Part shown: one piece after another, positions 7,891 to 14,965 of the stretch
Numbering within the stretch: position 1 is the stretch's first letter
How the letters are laid out: each line of letters starts with the position of its first letter
Origin: an uncultured bacterium
GTDB taxonomy: Bacteria; Actinomycetota; Coriobacteriia; Coriobacteriales; Coriobacteriaceae
NCBI GenBank assembly: GCA_905214465.1
Contig: CAJMMD010000020.1
Span: 1-40,056, forward strand
Direction: 5' to 3'
DNA: 40,056 nucleotides
Notes under the pieces: model-generated
What the model saw: only the letters and a program-made list of their open reading frames with translations
Told to the model about the DNA's origin: nothing
Databases searched by the model: none
Made by a program: the position numbers and the translations under genes

Positions 7891-9321
7891 ATGGCTCTTT
7901 GGGGCGGTCGTTTTGAGGCAGGCGTGGCCGAGGTCACGCAGGAGTTTGGCGCGTCGCTGCCGGTTGACAAACATCTCTATAAGCAGGATATCGCCGGATC
8001 TAAGGCACATGCCAAGATGCTGGCGGCCCAGGGCATTATCAGCGCCGAGGACGAGCAGGCGATTGCCGAGGGCCTGACCGGAATCGAACAGGATATCGAT
8101 GCCGGCAACTTCACCTTTGATATCAACGACGAGGACATTCATATGTCCATCGAAAGCGAGCTGACGCGTCGTATCGGCGAGGCTGGCAAGCGCTTGCATA
8201 CTGGGCGTTCGCGCAACGACCAGGTGGCGACCGATACGCGCCTGGGCGTCAAGGCGCTGGCCAAGGAGCTCATGGAGGCCAATCTTGAGCTGCGCCATGT
8301 GCTGGTGGATGCGGCCAAGAAGTACGACAAGGTGATTCTTCCGGGCTACACGCATATGCAGCACGCTCAGCCCGTGCTGCTGTCACATCATCTGCTGGCG
8401 TATTCCTGGATGTTCGCGCGCGACTTTACGCGCCTGAAGGCCGCCTTTGATGCCGCCGACAACTGCCCGCTGGGTGCTGCCGCGCTTGCCGGTACGAGCT
8501 ATCCGCTCGATCGCCAGATGACGGCTGCCGAGCTTGGCTTTGCGGGTGTGATTCCCAACTCGCTCGATGCGGTTTCCGACCGTGATTTCCTGCTCGATCT
8601 GCATTACGCCGGCTCCGTCATGGCCATGCACCTGTCGCGTCTTTCCGAGGAGATCGTGTTGTGGTCGAGCTCCGAGTTTGGCTTTATTACGCTTTCTGAC
8701 TCGTACTCCACCGGCTCGTCCATCATGCCGCAGAAGAAGAACCCCGACTTTGCCGAGCTTATCCGCGGCAAGAGCGGCCGTGTGTATGGCAACCTGGTGC
8801 AGCTGCTTGTGACCATGAAGGGCCTGCCGCTGGCCTATAACAAGGACTTGCAGGAGGACAAGGAGGGCGCGCTCGATACCGCCCACACGCTCATGCAGTG
8901 CCTGTCGGTTATGGCCGGTATGATTTCGACTTGGACCGTCAACGAGGATGCCATGGCGCGCGAGTGCGGTGTGGGTCATCTTGCCGCCACCGATGTTGCC
9001 GATTACCTGGCCAAGCGTGGCCTGCCGTTCCGTGAGGCGCATGCCGTGGTGGGCCATCTGGTCCTGATGTGTGAGAAGCGCGGCTGCAATCTTGAGGACC
9101 TGCCGTTTGAGGTGTTCCAGGAGGCAAGCCCGCTCTTTGAGCGCGATATTACCGAGGCACTCGACATCCCGTCGATCGTTGCCGCGCGCACGACCGAGGG
9201 CGGCACCGCTCCTGCCGCCGTTGCCGTGCAGCTGCTGCGTGCCGAGGCGCAGCTCGTGGCCGACGAGGGCGTGTTTGGATCGCTGACCAAGGTTGTCGAG
9301 ATGGGTCACGGGGCAAAGTAG
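7891..9321 (+). CDS. argH: Argininosuccinate lyase
   Basis: Cleaves argininosuccinate to arginine and fumarate, the last step of arginine synthesis. The 476-aa protein belongs to the fumarase/aspartase superfamily; the signature loop GSSIMPQKKNP and the early MALWGGRF, HTGRSRNDQ and YTHMQHAQP motifs are all present. The ATG at 7891 is used because MALWGGRF is the conserved N terminus and GAAAGGGG lies upstream; the frame is open back to 7816 but that extension is not family-like. Length is normal. A hairpin at 9375-9398 ends the transcript. Confidence 0.97.
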   Translation: MALWGGRFEAGVAEVTQEFGASLPVDKHLYKQDIAGSKAHAKMLAAQGIISAEDEQAIAEGLTGIEQDIDAGNFTFDINDEDIHMSIESELTRRIGEAGKRLHTGRSRNDQVATDTRLGVKALAKELMEANLELRHVLVDAAKKYDKVILPGYTHMQHAQPVLLSHHLLAYSWMFARDFTRLKAAFDAADNCPLGAAALAGTSYPLDRQMTAAELGFAGVIPNSLDAVSDRDFLLDLHYAGSVMAMHLSRLSEEIVLWSSSEFGFITLSDSYSTGSSIMPQKKNPDFAELIRGKSGRVYGNLVQLLVTMKGLPLAYNKDLQEDKEGALDTAHTLMQCLSVMAGMISTWTVNEDAMARECGVGHLAATDVADYLAKRGLPFREAHAVVGHLVLMCEKRGCNLEDLPFEVFQEASPLFERDITEALDIPSIVAARTTEGGTAPAAVAVQLLRAEAQLVADEGVFGSLTKVVEMGHGAK

Positions 9322-9374
9322 AGGTTTGGCTGAAGACGTATTGTCCATTTATTGATAAATCGTTTTTGCTTTAC

Positions 9375-9405
9375 GGGCGTCTGCTGATGCGGGCGCCCCT
9401 ATTTT
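9375..9405 (+). terminator. Terminator after argH
   Basis: GGGCGTCTGC (9375-9384) pairs with GCGGGCGCCC (9389-9398) over a TGAT loop with two wobble pairs, followed by CTATTTTG. Confidence 0.65.
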
Positions 9406-9407
9406 GC

Positions 9408-9636
9408 TGCTATGGGGGAGGGGCTTGTCGAGAACTTCTGTAGGACCTTTGGGCAGGTTGTGAAGGGGGTACGTTCGCGGGTGGCAACCGACCGCCCGCT
9501 CTGTTCGATGTGGTTGATGAGCGGTCGGATGGTACTCTAATCGGGCTTCGAAACAGAAGTGACACATATGGAGCGCTTTAATAAATTGCAGCGTTTCAAT
9601 AAACAGCTTTTTGTTTAACTGCAGCTAAAACTCTGT
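9408..9636. other. Intergenic region between argH and ndk, no gene seen
   Basis: After the argH terminator about 300 bp precede ndk. The left part is GC-rich without a credible ORF. The right part is AT-rich and holds the ndk promoter candidate, and a near-direct repeat GCGTTTAATAAA-like (around 9574 and 9592). Confidence 0.5.
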
Positions 9637-9642
9637 TACGAT
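9614..9642 (+). promoter_or_regulatory. Candidate ndk promoter
   Basis: TTTAAC (9614-9619), a 17-nt spacer and TACGAT (9637-9642) with an upstream TG that would make an extended -10. It lies 64 nt before the ndk start. Confidence 0.5.
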
Positions 9643-9705
9643 GCAGTCCAGGCGGGTGCCGGAATGGGACTTGGGCACGCGCGAACCTACTTGAAAGGCT
9701 ACCTT

Positions 9706-10110
9706 ATGGCTATCGAGAAGACCTTCATCATGATTAAGCCCGACGCGGTGCGCGATCGCAAGATCGGCGAGATCGTTGCTCGTATTGAGCGTAGCGGCCT
9801 TGTCATCGAGCGCATGGAGATGACCACGCTCGAGCGCGCTACCGTCGAAGAGCACTACGCCCATCTGGCCGACAAGTCCTTCTTTGGCGGTCTCTGCGAC
9901 TTTATGACGAGCGGTCCGGTCGTCAAGATGGTCGTTTCCGGTCTCTCCGCTGTTTCCAAGATGCGCACCCTTATGGGCGCTACCAACCCGCTTGATGCTG
10001 CGCCCGGCACCATCCGCGGCGACTTCGCCGTCGATGTCAACGCCAACGTGATTCACGGCTCCGACTGCCTGGAGAACGCCGAGATCGAGATCAAGCGCTT
10101 CTTTGGCTAA
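9706..10110 (+). CDS. ndk: Nucleoside diphosphate kinase
   Basis: Transfers the gamma phosphate between nucleoside triphosphates and diphosphates through a phospho-His intermediate. The 134-aa product has the conserved FIMIKPDAV (Lys11) and the active-site His117 in NVIHGSD. The length is typical. The start is the ATG at 9706 (MAIEKTF) with GAAAGG about 10 nt upstream; the longer frame from 9664 adds a non-homologous leader. The gene stands alone and ends in a strong terminator. Confidence 0.97.
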   Translation: MAIEKTFIMIKPDAVRDRKIGEIVARIERSGLVIERMEMTTLERATVEEHYAHLADKSFFGGLCDFMTSGPVVKMVVSGLSAVSKMRTLMGATNPLDAAPGTIRGDFAVDVNANVIHGSDCLENAEIEIKRFFG

Positions 10111-10148
10111 ACCAGCTTTGACTCCTTAAAGCTGTTAGCGTGTGGCTT

Positions 10149-10184
10149 GGGCGCCGCGGAACTCCATCCGCGGCGCCCTTTTAT
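10149..10184 (+). terminator. Rho-independent terminator of ndk
   Basis: Perfect 12-bp stem GGGCGCCGCGGA / TCCGCGGCGCCC (10149-10160 and 10167-10178) with a 6-nt loop, followed by TTTTATATT. Confidence 0.9.
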
Positions 10185-10189
10185 ATTCC

Positions 10190-10222
10190 AGTAGATTTTT
10201 GAGACATGCCTAGAAATCTACT
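10190..10222. repeat. AT-rich inverted repeat between two terminators
   Basis: AGTAGATTT (10190-10198) and AAATCTACT (10214-10222) form perfect 9-nt arms around a 15-nt spacer. It lies between the ndk and rpiB terminators in convergent genes, with no coding role. It may be a dispersed repeat or an extension of the rpiB terminator region. Confidence 0.6.
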
Positions 10223-10226
10223 AAAG

Positions 10227-10266
10227 AGCCCCCGCCTGGAATGTGCGTGCATTCCAGGCGGGGGCT
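10227..10266 (-). terminator. Terminator of rpiB
   Basis: Perfect 17-bp stem between 10227-10243 and 10250-10266 (AGCCCCCGCCTGGAATG on the plus strand) with a 6-nt loop. On the minus strand it is followed by CTTTAG rather than a full T run. Confidence 0.8.
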
Positions 10267-10293
10267 GTCGCTAGCGTATGGCGTTGTAAGTCT

Positions 10294-10761
10294 TTAGGCC
10301 TCGTCGACGACCTTGAGACCGCGGGTCTGGTCGATCTCGTTGAGGAGGTTGACGCGACGCTCGTGGCGGCCGCCCTCAAACTCGGCGTCGAGCCACTCGT
10401 CGACGATCATCTTAGCGAGCTCGGAGCCAACGACGCGGGCGCCAAAGGCGAGCACGTTGGTGTTGTTGTGCATGCGGGAGAGCTTGGCGCTGAAGGGCTC
10501 GGAGCACACGACGGCGCGTACGCCCTCGACCTTATTGGCGGCCAGGCTGATACCGACGCCGGTACCGCAGATCAGGATACCCAGGTCGACGTCACCGTTG
10601 GCCACGGCCTTGCCCACCTTGTAACCGGCGATGGGGTAGTCGAAGCTCTCGGAGGTGTCGGTGCCATAGTTCACGACCTCGCAGCCGCGCTCCTTCAGGT
10701 GCTCGGAAATGATGTTCTTGAGCTCGACGGCGGCGTGGTCGTTACCGATACCGATCTTCAT
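10294..10761 (-). CDS. rpiB: Ribose 5-phosphate isomerase B
   Basis: Interconverts ribose 5-phosphate and ribulose 5-phosphate in the pentose phosphate pathway. The 155-aa protein has the RpiB/LacAB fold markers: GNDHAA near the N terminus, ICGTGVGISLAANK with the catalytic Cys65, and GGRHERRV near the C terminus. The GGRH..R pattern favours RpiB over the galactose-6-phosphate isomerase subunits. AGAGGA upstream supports the ATG at 10761. It is divergent from the cysteine desulfidase gene across a 270-bp gap. Confidence 0.93.
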   Translation of the reverse strand: MKIGIGNDHAAVELKNIISEHLKERGCEVVNYGTDTSESFDYPIAGYKVGKAVANGDVDLGILICGTGVGISLAANKVEGVRAVVCSEPFSAKLSRMHNNTNVLAFGARVVGSELAKMIVDEWLDAEFEGGRHERRVNLLNEIDQTRGLKVVDEA

Positions 10762-10842
10762 GAGTGGTTCCTCTCTGGTCCGTGCGGCGGAATTGCTAAA
10801 GGTTTTACCGCGTTCGACTGCATGATAACGCGACTTTTGTGT

Positions 10843-10862
10843 AAACGCTCGGGCGTTTTTTG
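10843..10862. promoter_or_regulatory. AAACGC palindrome in the rpiB/cyuA divergent region
   Basis: AAACGC-TCGG-GCGTTT is a perfect 16-bp palindrome running into TTTTTT on the plus strand. It could be an operator for a LacI-type regulator or a short terminator. No plus-strand gene lies directly upstream, which favours a regulatory site. Confidence 0.35.
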
Positions 10863-11031
10863 GTCAAACGCTTTAGCATGCAACAAGACTAGCTTTTCAT
10901 GAATGAATGCCGCCAGTTTGTGCTTGAGCGCCGTCCGCCGGAACCATGGTTGCGGTTTTTGATGCATTGTTATCAAATAAAGGAGCCAACTTTTTTGAGA
11001 GTCCAGCCCGTTATGCAAGCAGGAGATACCT

Positions 11032-12354
11032 ATGCCTACCGATTCCATCCGTGATGCCGCGTTTTGCGATGTTTTGAACCGCGAGCTTGTCTGTGCGCTC
11101 GGCTGCACCGAGCCTATTGCCGTTGCCTATGCAGCGGCGTTGGCGAGCCAGACGCTCGGTTGCGAACCCGATCATATGGACGTTGCCTGCTCGGGCAACA
11201 TCATTAAGAACGTTAAGAGCGTGACCGTGCCCAACTCGGGCGGTATGCACGGTATCGAGGCTGCGGCCGTGCTGGGTGCCGTGGGCGGTGACGCCAAGAG
11301 CGCGCTCGAGGTGCTCGAGAGTGTTGACGATGCAGACCGCGCTCGCGTGACCGAGCTGCTCGCCGACGCTGACTACTGCGACGTGTCGCTTGTCGAGGGT
11401 GTGCCTAACCTCTATATCAAGGTAACTGCCACTGCCGGGGGCCATACCGCGGTCGTCGAGATCACCGACCACCACACCAATGTTACGTGCCATACGCTCG
11501 ACGGTATTCCGGTGTGTGGCAAGTCGGCGGGGGAGTGTGCCGCCTGCGCCGAGCGCGTCGTGGCCGAGCGTGCCGCCGATAAGGCCGACACGCCCATGTC
11601 GATCGAATCCATCATCGACTTTATCGAGGACGGCGACATCGAGGGTGCTCGCGCCGCCGTTGAACGTCAGATTGAGCTGAACGGCGCAATAAGCGCCGAG
11701 GGCCTGGCGCACGCTTGGGGCGCCGAGGTAGGCCGTACGCTGCTGGGCGCTCGTGCCGACGACGTCGCCTGCCGTGCCCGTGCCCGTGCGGCCGCCGGGT
11801 CCGATGCCCGTATGAACGGCTGTGCGCTGCCGGTCGCCATTGTGTGCGGCTCGGGCAACCAGGGCATCACCTGTGCGCTGCCCGTTATGGAGTATGCCGA
11901 CTACCTGCGTTGCGACAACGAGCGCCTGGTGCGCGCCGTGATGCTGTCCGACCTTATCGCCGTGCATATCAAGAGCTATATTGGTGCGCTCTCGGCGTTT
12001 TGCGGCGCTATTTGCGCCGCGTGCGGTGCCGGTGCCGCGATTACCTGGCTGTGTGGCGGCACGCGCGAACAGATTGGTGCGACGGTCTCGAACACGCTCG
12101 GCAACGTGGGCGGTATCGTGTGCGACGGCGCCAAGGCGAGCTGTGCCGCCAAGATTTCCGCTGCCGTCGATGCGGCGATTCTGGGCCACGATATGGCCAT
12201 GCAGGGCCGCGGCTTCCGCGCCGGCGAGGGTCTGATCCAGGATACCGTCGAGGAGACGATCGCGAGCATGGGCTATGTGGGCCGTGTGGGCATGAAGGAT
12301 ACCGATGTCGAGATCCTCAACATCATGATCGGCAAGACCATCGTCGACTGCTAG
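11032..12354 (+). CDS. cyuA: L-cysteine desulfidase family protein (CyuA/YhaM, UPF0597)
   Basis: Predicted iron-sulfur enzyme that splits L-cysteine into pyruvate, ammonia and sulfide; related to serine dehydratase alpha domains. The 440-aa protein has the family hallmarks ALGCTEP near residue 25, SGNIIKNVKSVTVPN and a Cys-rich C-terminal half (CGSGNQGI, GAICAACGAGAAI), which could ligate an [4Fe-4S] cluster. Length is typical. AGGAG lies 6 nt before the ATG at 11032. A very long antisense frame covers the whole gene but is not coding (see the XRE remnant). Function is assigned by family; no regulator or transporter is beside it. Confidence 0.88.
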   Translation: MPTDSIRDAAFCDVLNRELVCALGCTEPIAVAYAAALASQTLGCEPDHMDVACSGNIIKNVKSVTVPNSGGMHGIEAAAVLGAVGGDAKSALEVLESVDDADRARVTELLADADYCDVSLVEGVPNLYIKVTATAGGHTAVVEITDHHTNVTCHTLDGIPVCGKSAGECAACAERVVAERAADKADTPMSIESIIDFIEDGDIEGARAAVERQIELNGAISAEGLAHAWGAEVGRTLLGARADDVACRARARAAAGSDARMNGCALPVAIVCGSGNQGITCALPVMEYADYLRCDNERLVRAVMLSDLIAVHIKSYIGALSAFCGAICAACGAGAAITWLCGGTREQIGATVSNTLGNVGGIVCDGAKASCAAKISAAVDAAILGHDMAMQGRGFRAGEGLIQDTVEETIASMGYVGRVGMKDTDVEILNIMIGKTIVDC

Positions 12355-12359
12355 GGGCT

Positions 12360-12377
12360 CTGGGGCACTGCATCTTG
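12360..12377. repeat. Short repeat after a stop codon, copy 1
   Basis: CTGGGGCACTGCATCTTG directly follows the desulfidase stop codon. A copy with two differences follows the DeoR stop codon at 25252-25269. In the second copy it begins a longer structured stretch; here the rest is missing where the XRE remnant begins. Confidence 0.5.
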
Positions 12378-12429
12378 TTGTTGAAACTATCGCGCTTGTG
12401 GCTGTAAAGCACCTGTCTGCATTGCGGAC

Positions 12430-12891
12430 AGCGAGGATCTCGCGGTATGTCACCAGGTCGTTCTCGCGCTTGATGCGCTCGAGGACGGTTGCGACAACAA
12501 GCGCCGCTATCGCCGGCAGGAACGCCGCAGCCGCGGCGACGCCGGCGCCCCAGGTGCCCTCCATCCAGTTAAACGCCGGCGACAGTATCAGCGCGAACGC
12601 CACCGCCAGCAACGCGAGCATCAGCACGGCCAGCCATAGCATCCGCGTTCCCATGCGCTTGCGATCTCTTTCGACTGCCTCTTCCATAACGGTCACGTCT
12701 CCCTTCACGAGCGTGTCTATGGAGGTGTCGAATAGGATGCTCAGCATGAGCAGACTCTGGACGTCCGGATACGTCTTGTCCCGCTCCCAGTTCGAGATCG
12801 TCTGACGCGACACGTAGAGTTTCTCGGCGAGCTGTTCTTGGGAGAGCCCCATCGCCTCGCGCCTCGTCTTGATCTGGTTGCTGATGTCCAT
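12430..12891 (-). pseudogene. 3'-truncated XRE-family regulator with membrane anchor
   Basis: From the ATG at 12891 (perfect GGAGGTGA upstream) 154 residues resemble the intact paralogue at 13747-14367: an N-terminal XRE helix-turn-helix (MGLSQEQLAEKLYVSRQTIS, YPDVQSLLMLS), two hydrophobic segments and the stretch LERIKRENDLVTYREILA. Similarity stops at 12430. The intact paralogue continues for about 45 more residues with a third membrane segment. Here the frame runs on without a stop, antisense through the entire cysteine desulfidase gene to 11011. The 3' end has therefore been lost. The HTH half is intact and could still bind DNA if a stable product is made. Confidence 0.75.
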
Positions 12892-12945
12892 CGTCACCTC
12901 CCGGTCGTGAAGGAGCGTCCCGCGAACACGCCGGGTGCGCTATCG

Positions 12946-13004
12946 AATCTGTTGTACATCATATGCGGCAAGGACCGCCGGCCTCTGCAAAATCTGTTGT
13001 ACAT
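12946..13004. promoter_or_regulatory. Twin 14-nt direct repeats upstream of the truncated XRE gene
   Basis: AATCTGTTGTACAT occurs exactly at 12946-12959 and 12991-13004, 45 bp apart. On the minus strand each reads ATGTACAACAGATT. They lie 55-113 bp upstream of the XRE start, a natural position for autoregulatory operators or duplicated promoters. Confidence 0.6.
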
Positions 13005-13139
13005 GCTTGTGAGCTGGGAGATTCATGAATCGTGGTGCGATTGGAGTGATGTGCGCCCTATATGCGGGCCTCTTTGATTGGCTCGATACGCACCGAGCTC
13101 TTTGAAACGTTGGGCGCCCAATGCGCATCTCATTTCATC

Positions 13140-13254
13140 TTCGGAGCACTTTGAAAACTTCGGTGCACCTGAGCACGATAAACCGAATGGAAAATGGTTC
13201 ACAGGTGCACCGAAAATCTGGTAGGCGCACCGAAGATCAGATAGACGCACCGAA
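13140..13254. repeat. GCACCGAA iteron-like array
   Basis: GCACCGAA begins at 13207, 13227 and 13247, a strict 20-bp period. Its complement occurs as TTCGGTGC at 13159 and TTCGGAGC at 13140. The inner inverted pair extends to a perfect 13-bp repeat, TTCGGTGCACCTG (13159-13171) and CAGGTGCACCGAA (13202-13214). The spacing of about two helical turns suggests a protein-binding array. Confidence 0.75.
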
Positions 13255-13291
13255 AGCGACGGACCTGTACGGCCCTTTATGGGCATCTGGT

Positions 13292-13651
13292 TCAACGTGG
13301 TGGGCAACACCGCTTGGCCGTGCTGGCACGCAGGGCCATGGCGGCGTAGCCGATTGCAGCGTAGGCGATGCCGTGGTACGCGATATCCTGGCTGCCCTCG
13401 ACCGCGAGGGGAAACAGGAGGGCGAAGGCGGCCCCGAGCGCCGCGGGCAACCAGAAGAGCGTTCGCGCGGAGCCCGCGGCGAGCATGCCGAGGGCGACCG
13501 CGGTGATCGGGAGAAGGGCGTAGAGGAGCGCCATCATGGCGAACATCCCCGCATCGGGCGGGACGGCGCCGACCAGGAAGGCGGGGACCGCCCAACATGC
13601 GGCGGCGATGGCGGCTGCGGCGATGAGCAATGTGCGCGCGGTTGCGTTCAT
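13292..13651 (-). CDS. Small integral membrane protein, unknown function
   Basis: 119 aa, very hydrophobic, with about four predicted membrane segments (near residues 7-28, 36-58, 63-82 and 88-106). GGAGG lies 4 nt before the ATG at 13651. It starts 95 bp after the intact XRE regulator on the same strand, so the two may form an operon in which the membrane protein is the regulated partner. The final residues (STAKRCCPPR) are unlike the rest and the tail could be altered. No family recognised. Confidence 0.7.
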   Translation of the reverse strand: MNATARTLLIAAAAIAAACWAVPAFLVGAVPPDAGMFAMMALLYALLPITAVALGMLAAGSARTLFWLPAALGAAFALLFPLAVEGSQDIAYHGIAYAAIGYAAMALRASTAKRCCPPR

Positions 13652-13746
13652 GGGGCCTCCTCAACGAGAATCGCTCCCATTCTGCCACGAGGGGCGGGAA
13701 TGGGGGCGATCGTGCCGGCGAAAGGCCATCCGGTCTGCAGATCTAC

Positions 13747-14367
13747 CTAGCTCAACATCTTGGCGAGCATGCCGATGCCGACGCCCACCAGTCCGCCGGC
13801 GATGGCGCCGATGATGATCTGCACCGCGTTGCGCGTGCCCTTGACCCAAAGGTTCATCTCGCGCTCACGGCGCCCCTCGAGCGTGTCGCGATCGACCTGC
13901 TCGCCGCGGCTAAACGCCAACACCTCGCGGTACGTGACGAGGTCGTGCTGCTTCTTCATGCGTTCCATATACACGAACGCCACGAGCATCACGACGAGCG
14001 CCACGGCGGCAAACGCCGCGGTGGGCGCGATGTGCATGCCCCAGCCCCATTCGAACTGGAACGCCGCCCACGCGCTCAGCACCAAAAACACGACCGCGCT
14101 CACGACCGTGATTGTGGAGAGGGCGTTGTACTTCTTGACCGCTTCGTTCATTACCTGTGCCATGGTTTCCACATCTCCTTTGATGAGGGAGTCCACGGTC
14201 ACCCCGAACACGTTGGAAAGCAGCAGCAGGCTCTGGACATCCGGATACGTACGGCCGCACTCCCAGTTGCTGATGGTCTGGCGCGACACGTAGATGCGCT
14301 CCGCCAGATCGTCTTGGGACAGTCCGAGCTCCGTGCGATGCTCCTTGATGTGCGAGCCCAGCTCCAT
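13747..14367 (-). CDS. XRE-family transcriptional regulator with C-terminal membrane segments
   Basis: 206 aa. Residues 5-60 form a XRE/Cro-type helix-turn-helix (ELGLSQDDLAERIYVSRQTI, YPDVQSLLLLSNVF). Two hydrophobic segments follow (about 86-104 and 110-130), then a charged stretch (EQVDRDTLEGRREREMNLW), then a C-terminal glycine-rich membrane segment (IIIGAIAGGLVGVGIGMLA). The ATG at 14367 is preceded by AGGGAGC; the longer frame is not needed. A truncated paralogue lies 900 bp downstream. Membrane-tethered XRE proteins of this type are common in Firmicutes and Actinobacteria, but the signal they sense is unknown. Confidence 0.85.
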   Translation of the reverse strand: MELGSHIKEHRTELGLSQDDLAERIYVSRQTISNWECGRTYPDVQSLLLLSNVFGVTVDSLIKGDVETMAQVMNEAVKKYNALSTITVVSAVVFLVLSAWAAFQFEWGWGMHIAPTAAFAAVALVVMLVAFVYMERMKKQHDLVTYREVLAFSRGEQVDRDTLEGRREREMNLWVKGTRNAVQIIIGAIAGGLVGVGIGMLAKMLS

Positions 14368-14440
14368 GCGTTTGCTCCCTAGAGGGTCGGGGTGACCCCT
14401 GTCGAGAGCCACCATGTCATTGACGCGAGTATCGTACCAT

Positions 14441-14504
14441 CAAAGGTCTTTATATATGACCCCCACGGGGCAAAATCGAGCTGTCAAAAGGCTTTATATA
14501 CGAC
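14441..14504. promoter_or_regulatory. Twin 20-nt direct repeats upstream of the intact XRE gene
   Basis: CAAAGGTCTTTATATATGAC (14441-14460) and CAAAAGGCTTTATATACGAC (14485-14504) match at 17 of 20 positions and are 44 bp apart. On the minus strand they contain TATATAAAG, so they may be promoters, operators or both. The arrangement parallels the 45-bp pair before the truncated paralogue, although the motif differs. Confidence 0.6.
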
Positions 14505-14710
14505 ATCTAGCTGGGAAAAGAACGGTCCCCAAAGGCGGATGCCTCCGGGGACCGGTTGGTGCGTATAGAGGGGGCGAGCTTGCTTTGGGTTGGTGTTGGC
14601 CCCGCCGCTCGGCTCGACTTTGGAGCGGCGGGGCTCAGCTCTGCCTCGACCGCGGCGCGGGGCGCGGCTTTGTCCCGACGTCGGCAGCGGCCGAGCCCTG
14701 TCTTCCCAGC
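14505..14710. other. Intergenic region with two hairpins
   Basis: No gene is supported here. It holds the terminator at 14523-14554 and a second GC hairpin at 14599-14634 (12-bp stem GCCCCGCCGCTC / GAGCGGCGGGGC). Confidence 0.6.
14516..14554 (-). terminator. Terminator of the SPFH/Arc-like operon
   Basis: CGGTCCCC (14523-14530) pairs with GGGGACCG (14547-14554), with an inner AGGC/GCCT stem. On the minus strand it is followed by TTCTTTT. Confidence 0.7.
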
Positions 14711-14902
14711 TTAGCCCTCCTCGCCTTTGGGTGCGTCCTTGGACGAGGGCTCTTTCTTCGGCAGCCTTCCCGCGCGTTTGAGGGCGTCTCGCAAGATCCA
14801 TTCCACCTGACCGTTGGCGCTGCGCATCTCATCGTCCGCCCAGCGTTGGACGGCCTCCCCGATAGCGGGGTCTATACGGAGTGGATACTGCTTGCGTGCC
14901 AT
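14711..14902 (-). CDS. Arc-like ribbon-helix-helix small protein
   Basis: 63 aa beginning MARKQYPLRIDPAIGEAVQR, followed by WADDEMRSANGQVEWILRDA and a charged Lys/Glu tail. The short basic beta strand, then two helices with SANGQVEWIL, matches the Arc/MetJ-type DNA-binding fold often annotated as an Arc-family or antitoxin-like protein. GAAGG precedes the ATG at 14902. It lies 64 bp after the SPFH gene on the same strand. I recall the same pairing in other Actinobacteria, so it may be a functional partner or autoregulator, but no toxin is visible. Confidence 0.75.
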   Translation of the reverse strand: MARKQYPLRIDPAIGEAVQRWADDEMRSANGQVEWILRDALKRAGRLPKKEPSSKDAPKGEEG

Positions 14903-14965
14903 GACGTGCCTTCTTGTCGAATGTGCAATTCTGCACCCGTCCCAAATTACTCATTGGTGTTGGGG

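Larger units (their letters stand above)
12892..13291. other. Non-coding region with paired repeats and an iteron-like array
   Basis: 400 bp with no supported gene. It contains two 14-nt direct repeats (12946 and 12991) just upstream of the truncated XRE gene and a cluster of GCACCGAA motifs (13140-13254). The small frames here are not gene-like. Confidence 0.65.

Noticed and set aside
9568..9618. 16-codon ORF upstream of ndk (MERFNKLQRFNKQLFV)
   Set aside because: No ribosome binding site, and it overlaps the ndk promoter candidate; the repeat inside is explained by AT-rich DNA.
11011..12430. Long antisense frame over the cysteine desulfidase gene
   Set aside because: It is a by-product of GC-rich codon use on the other strand and continues from a gene that lost its stop. 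It has no family similarity in this part.
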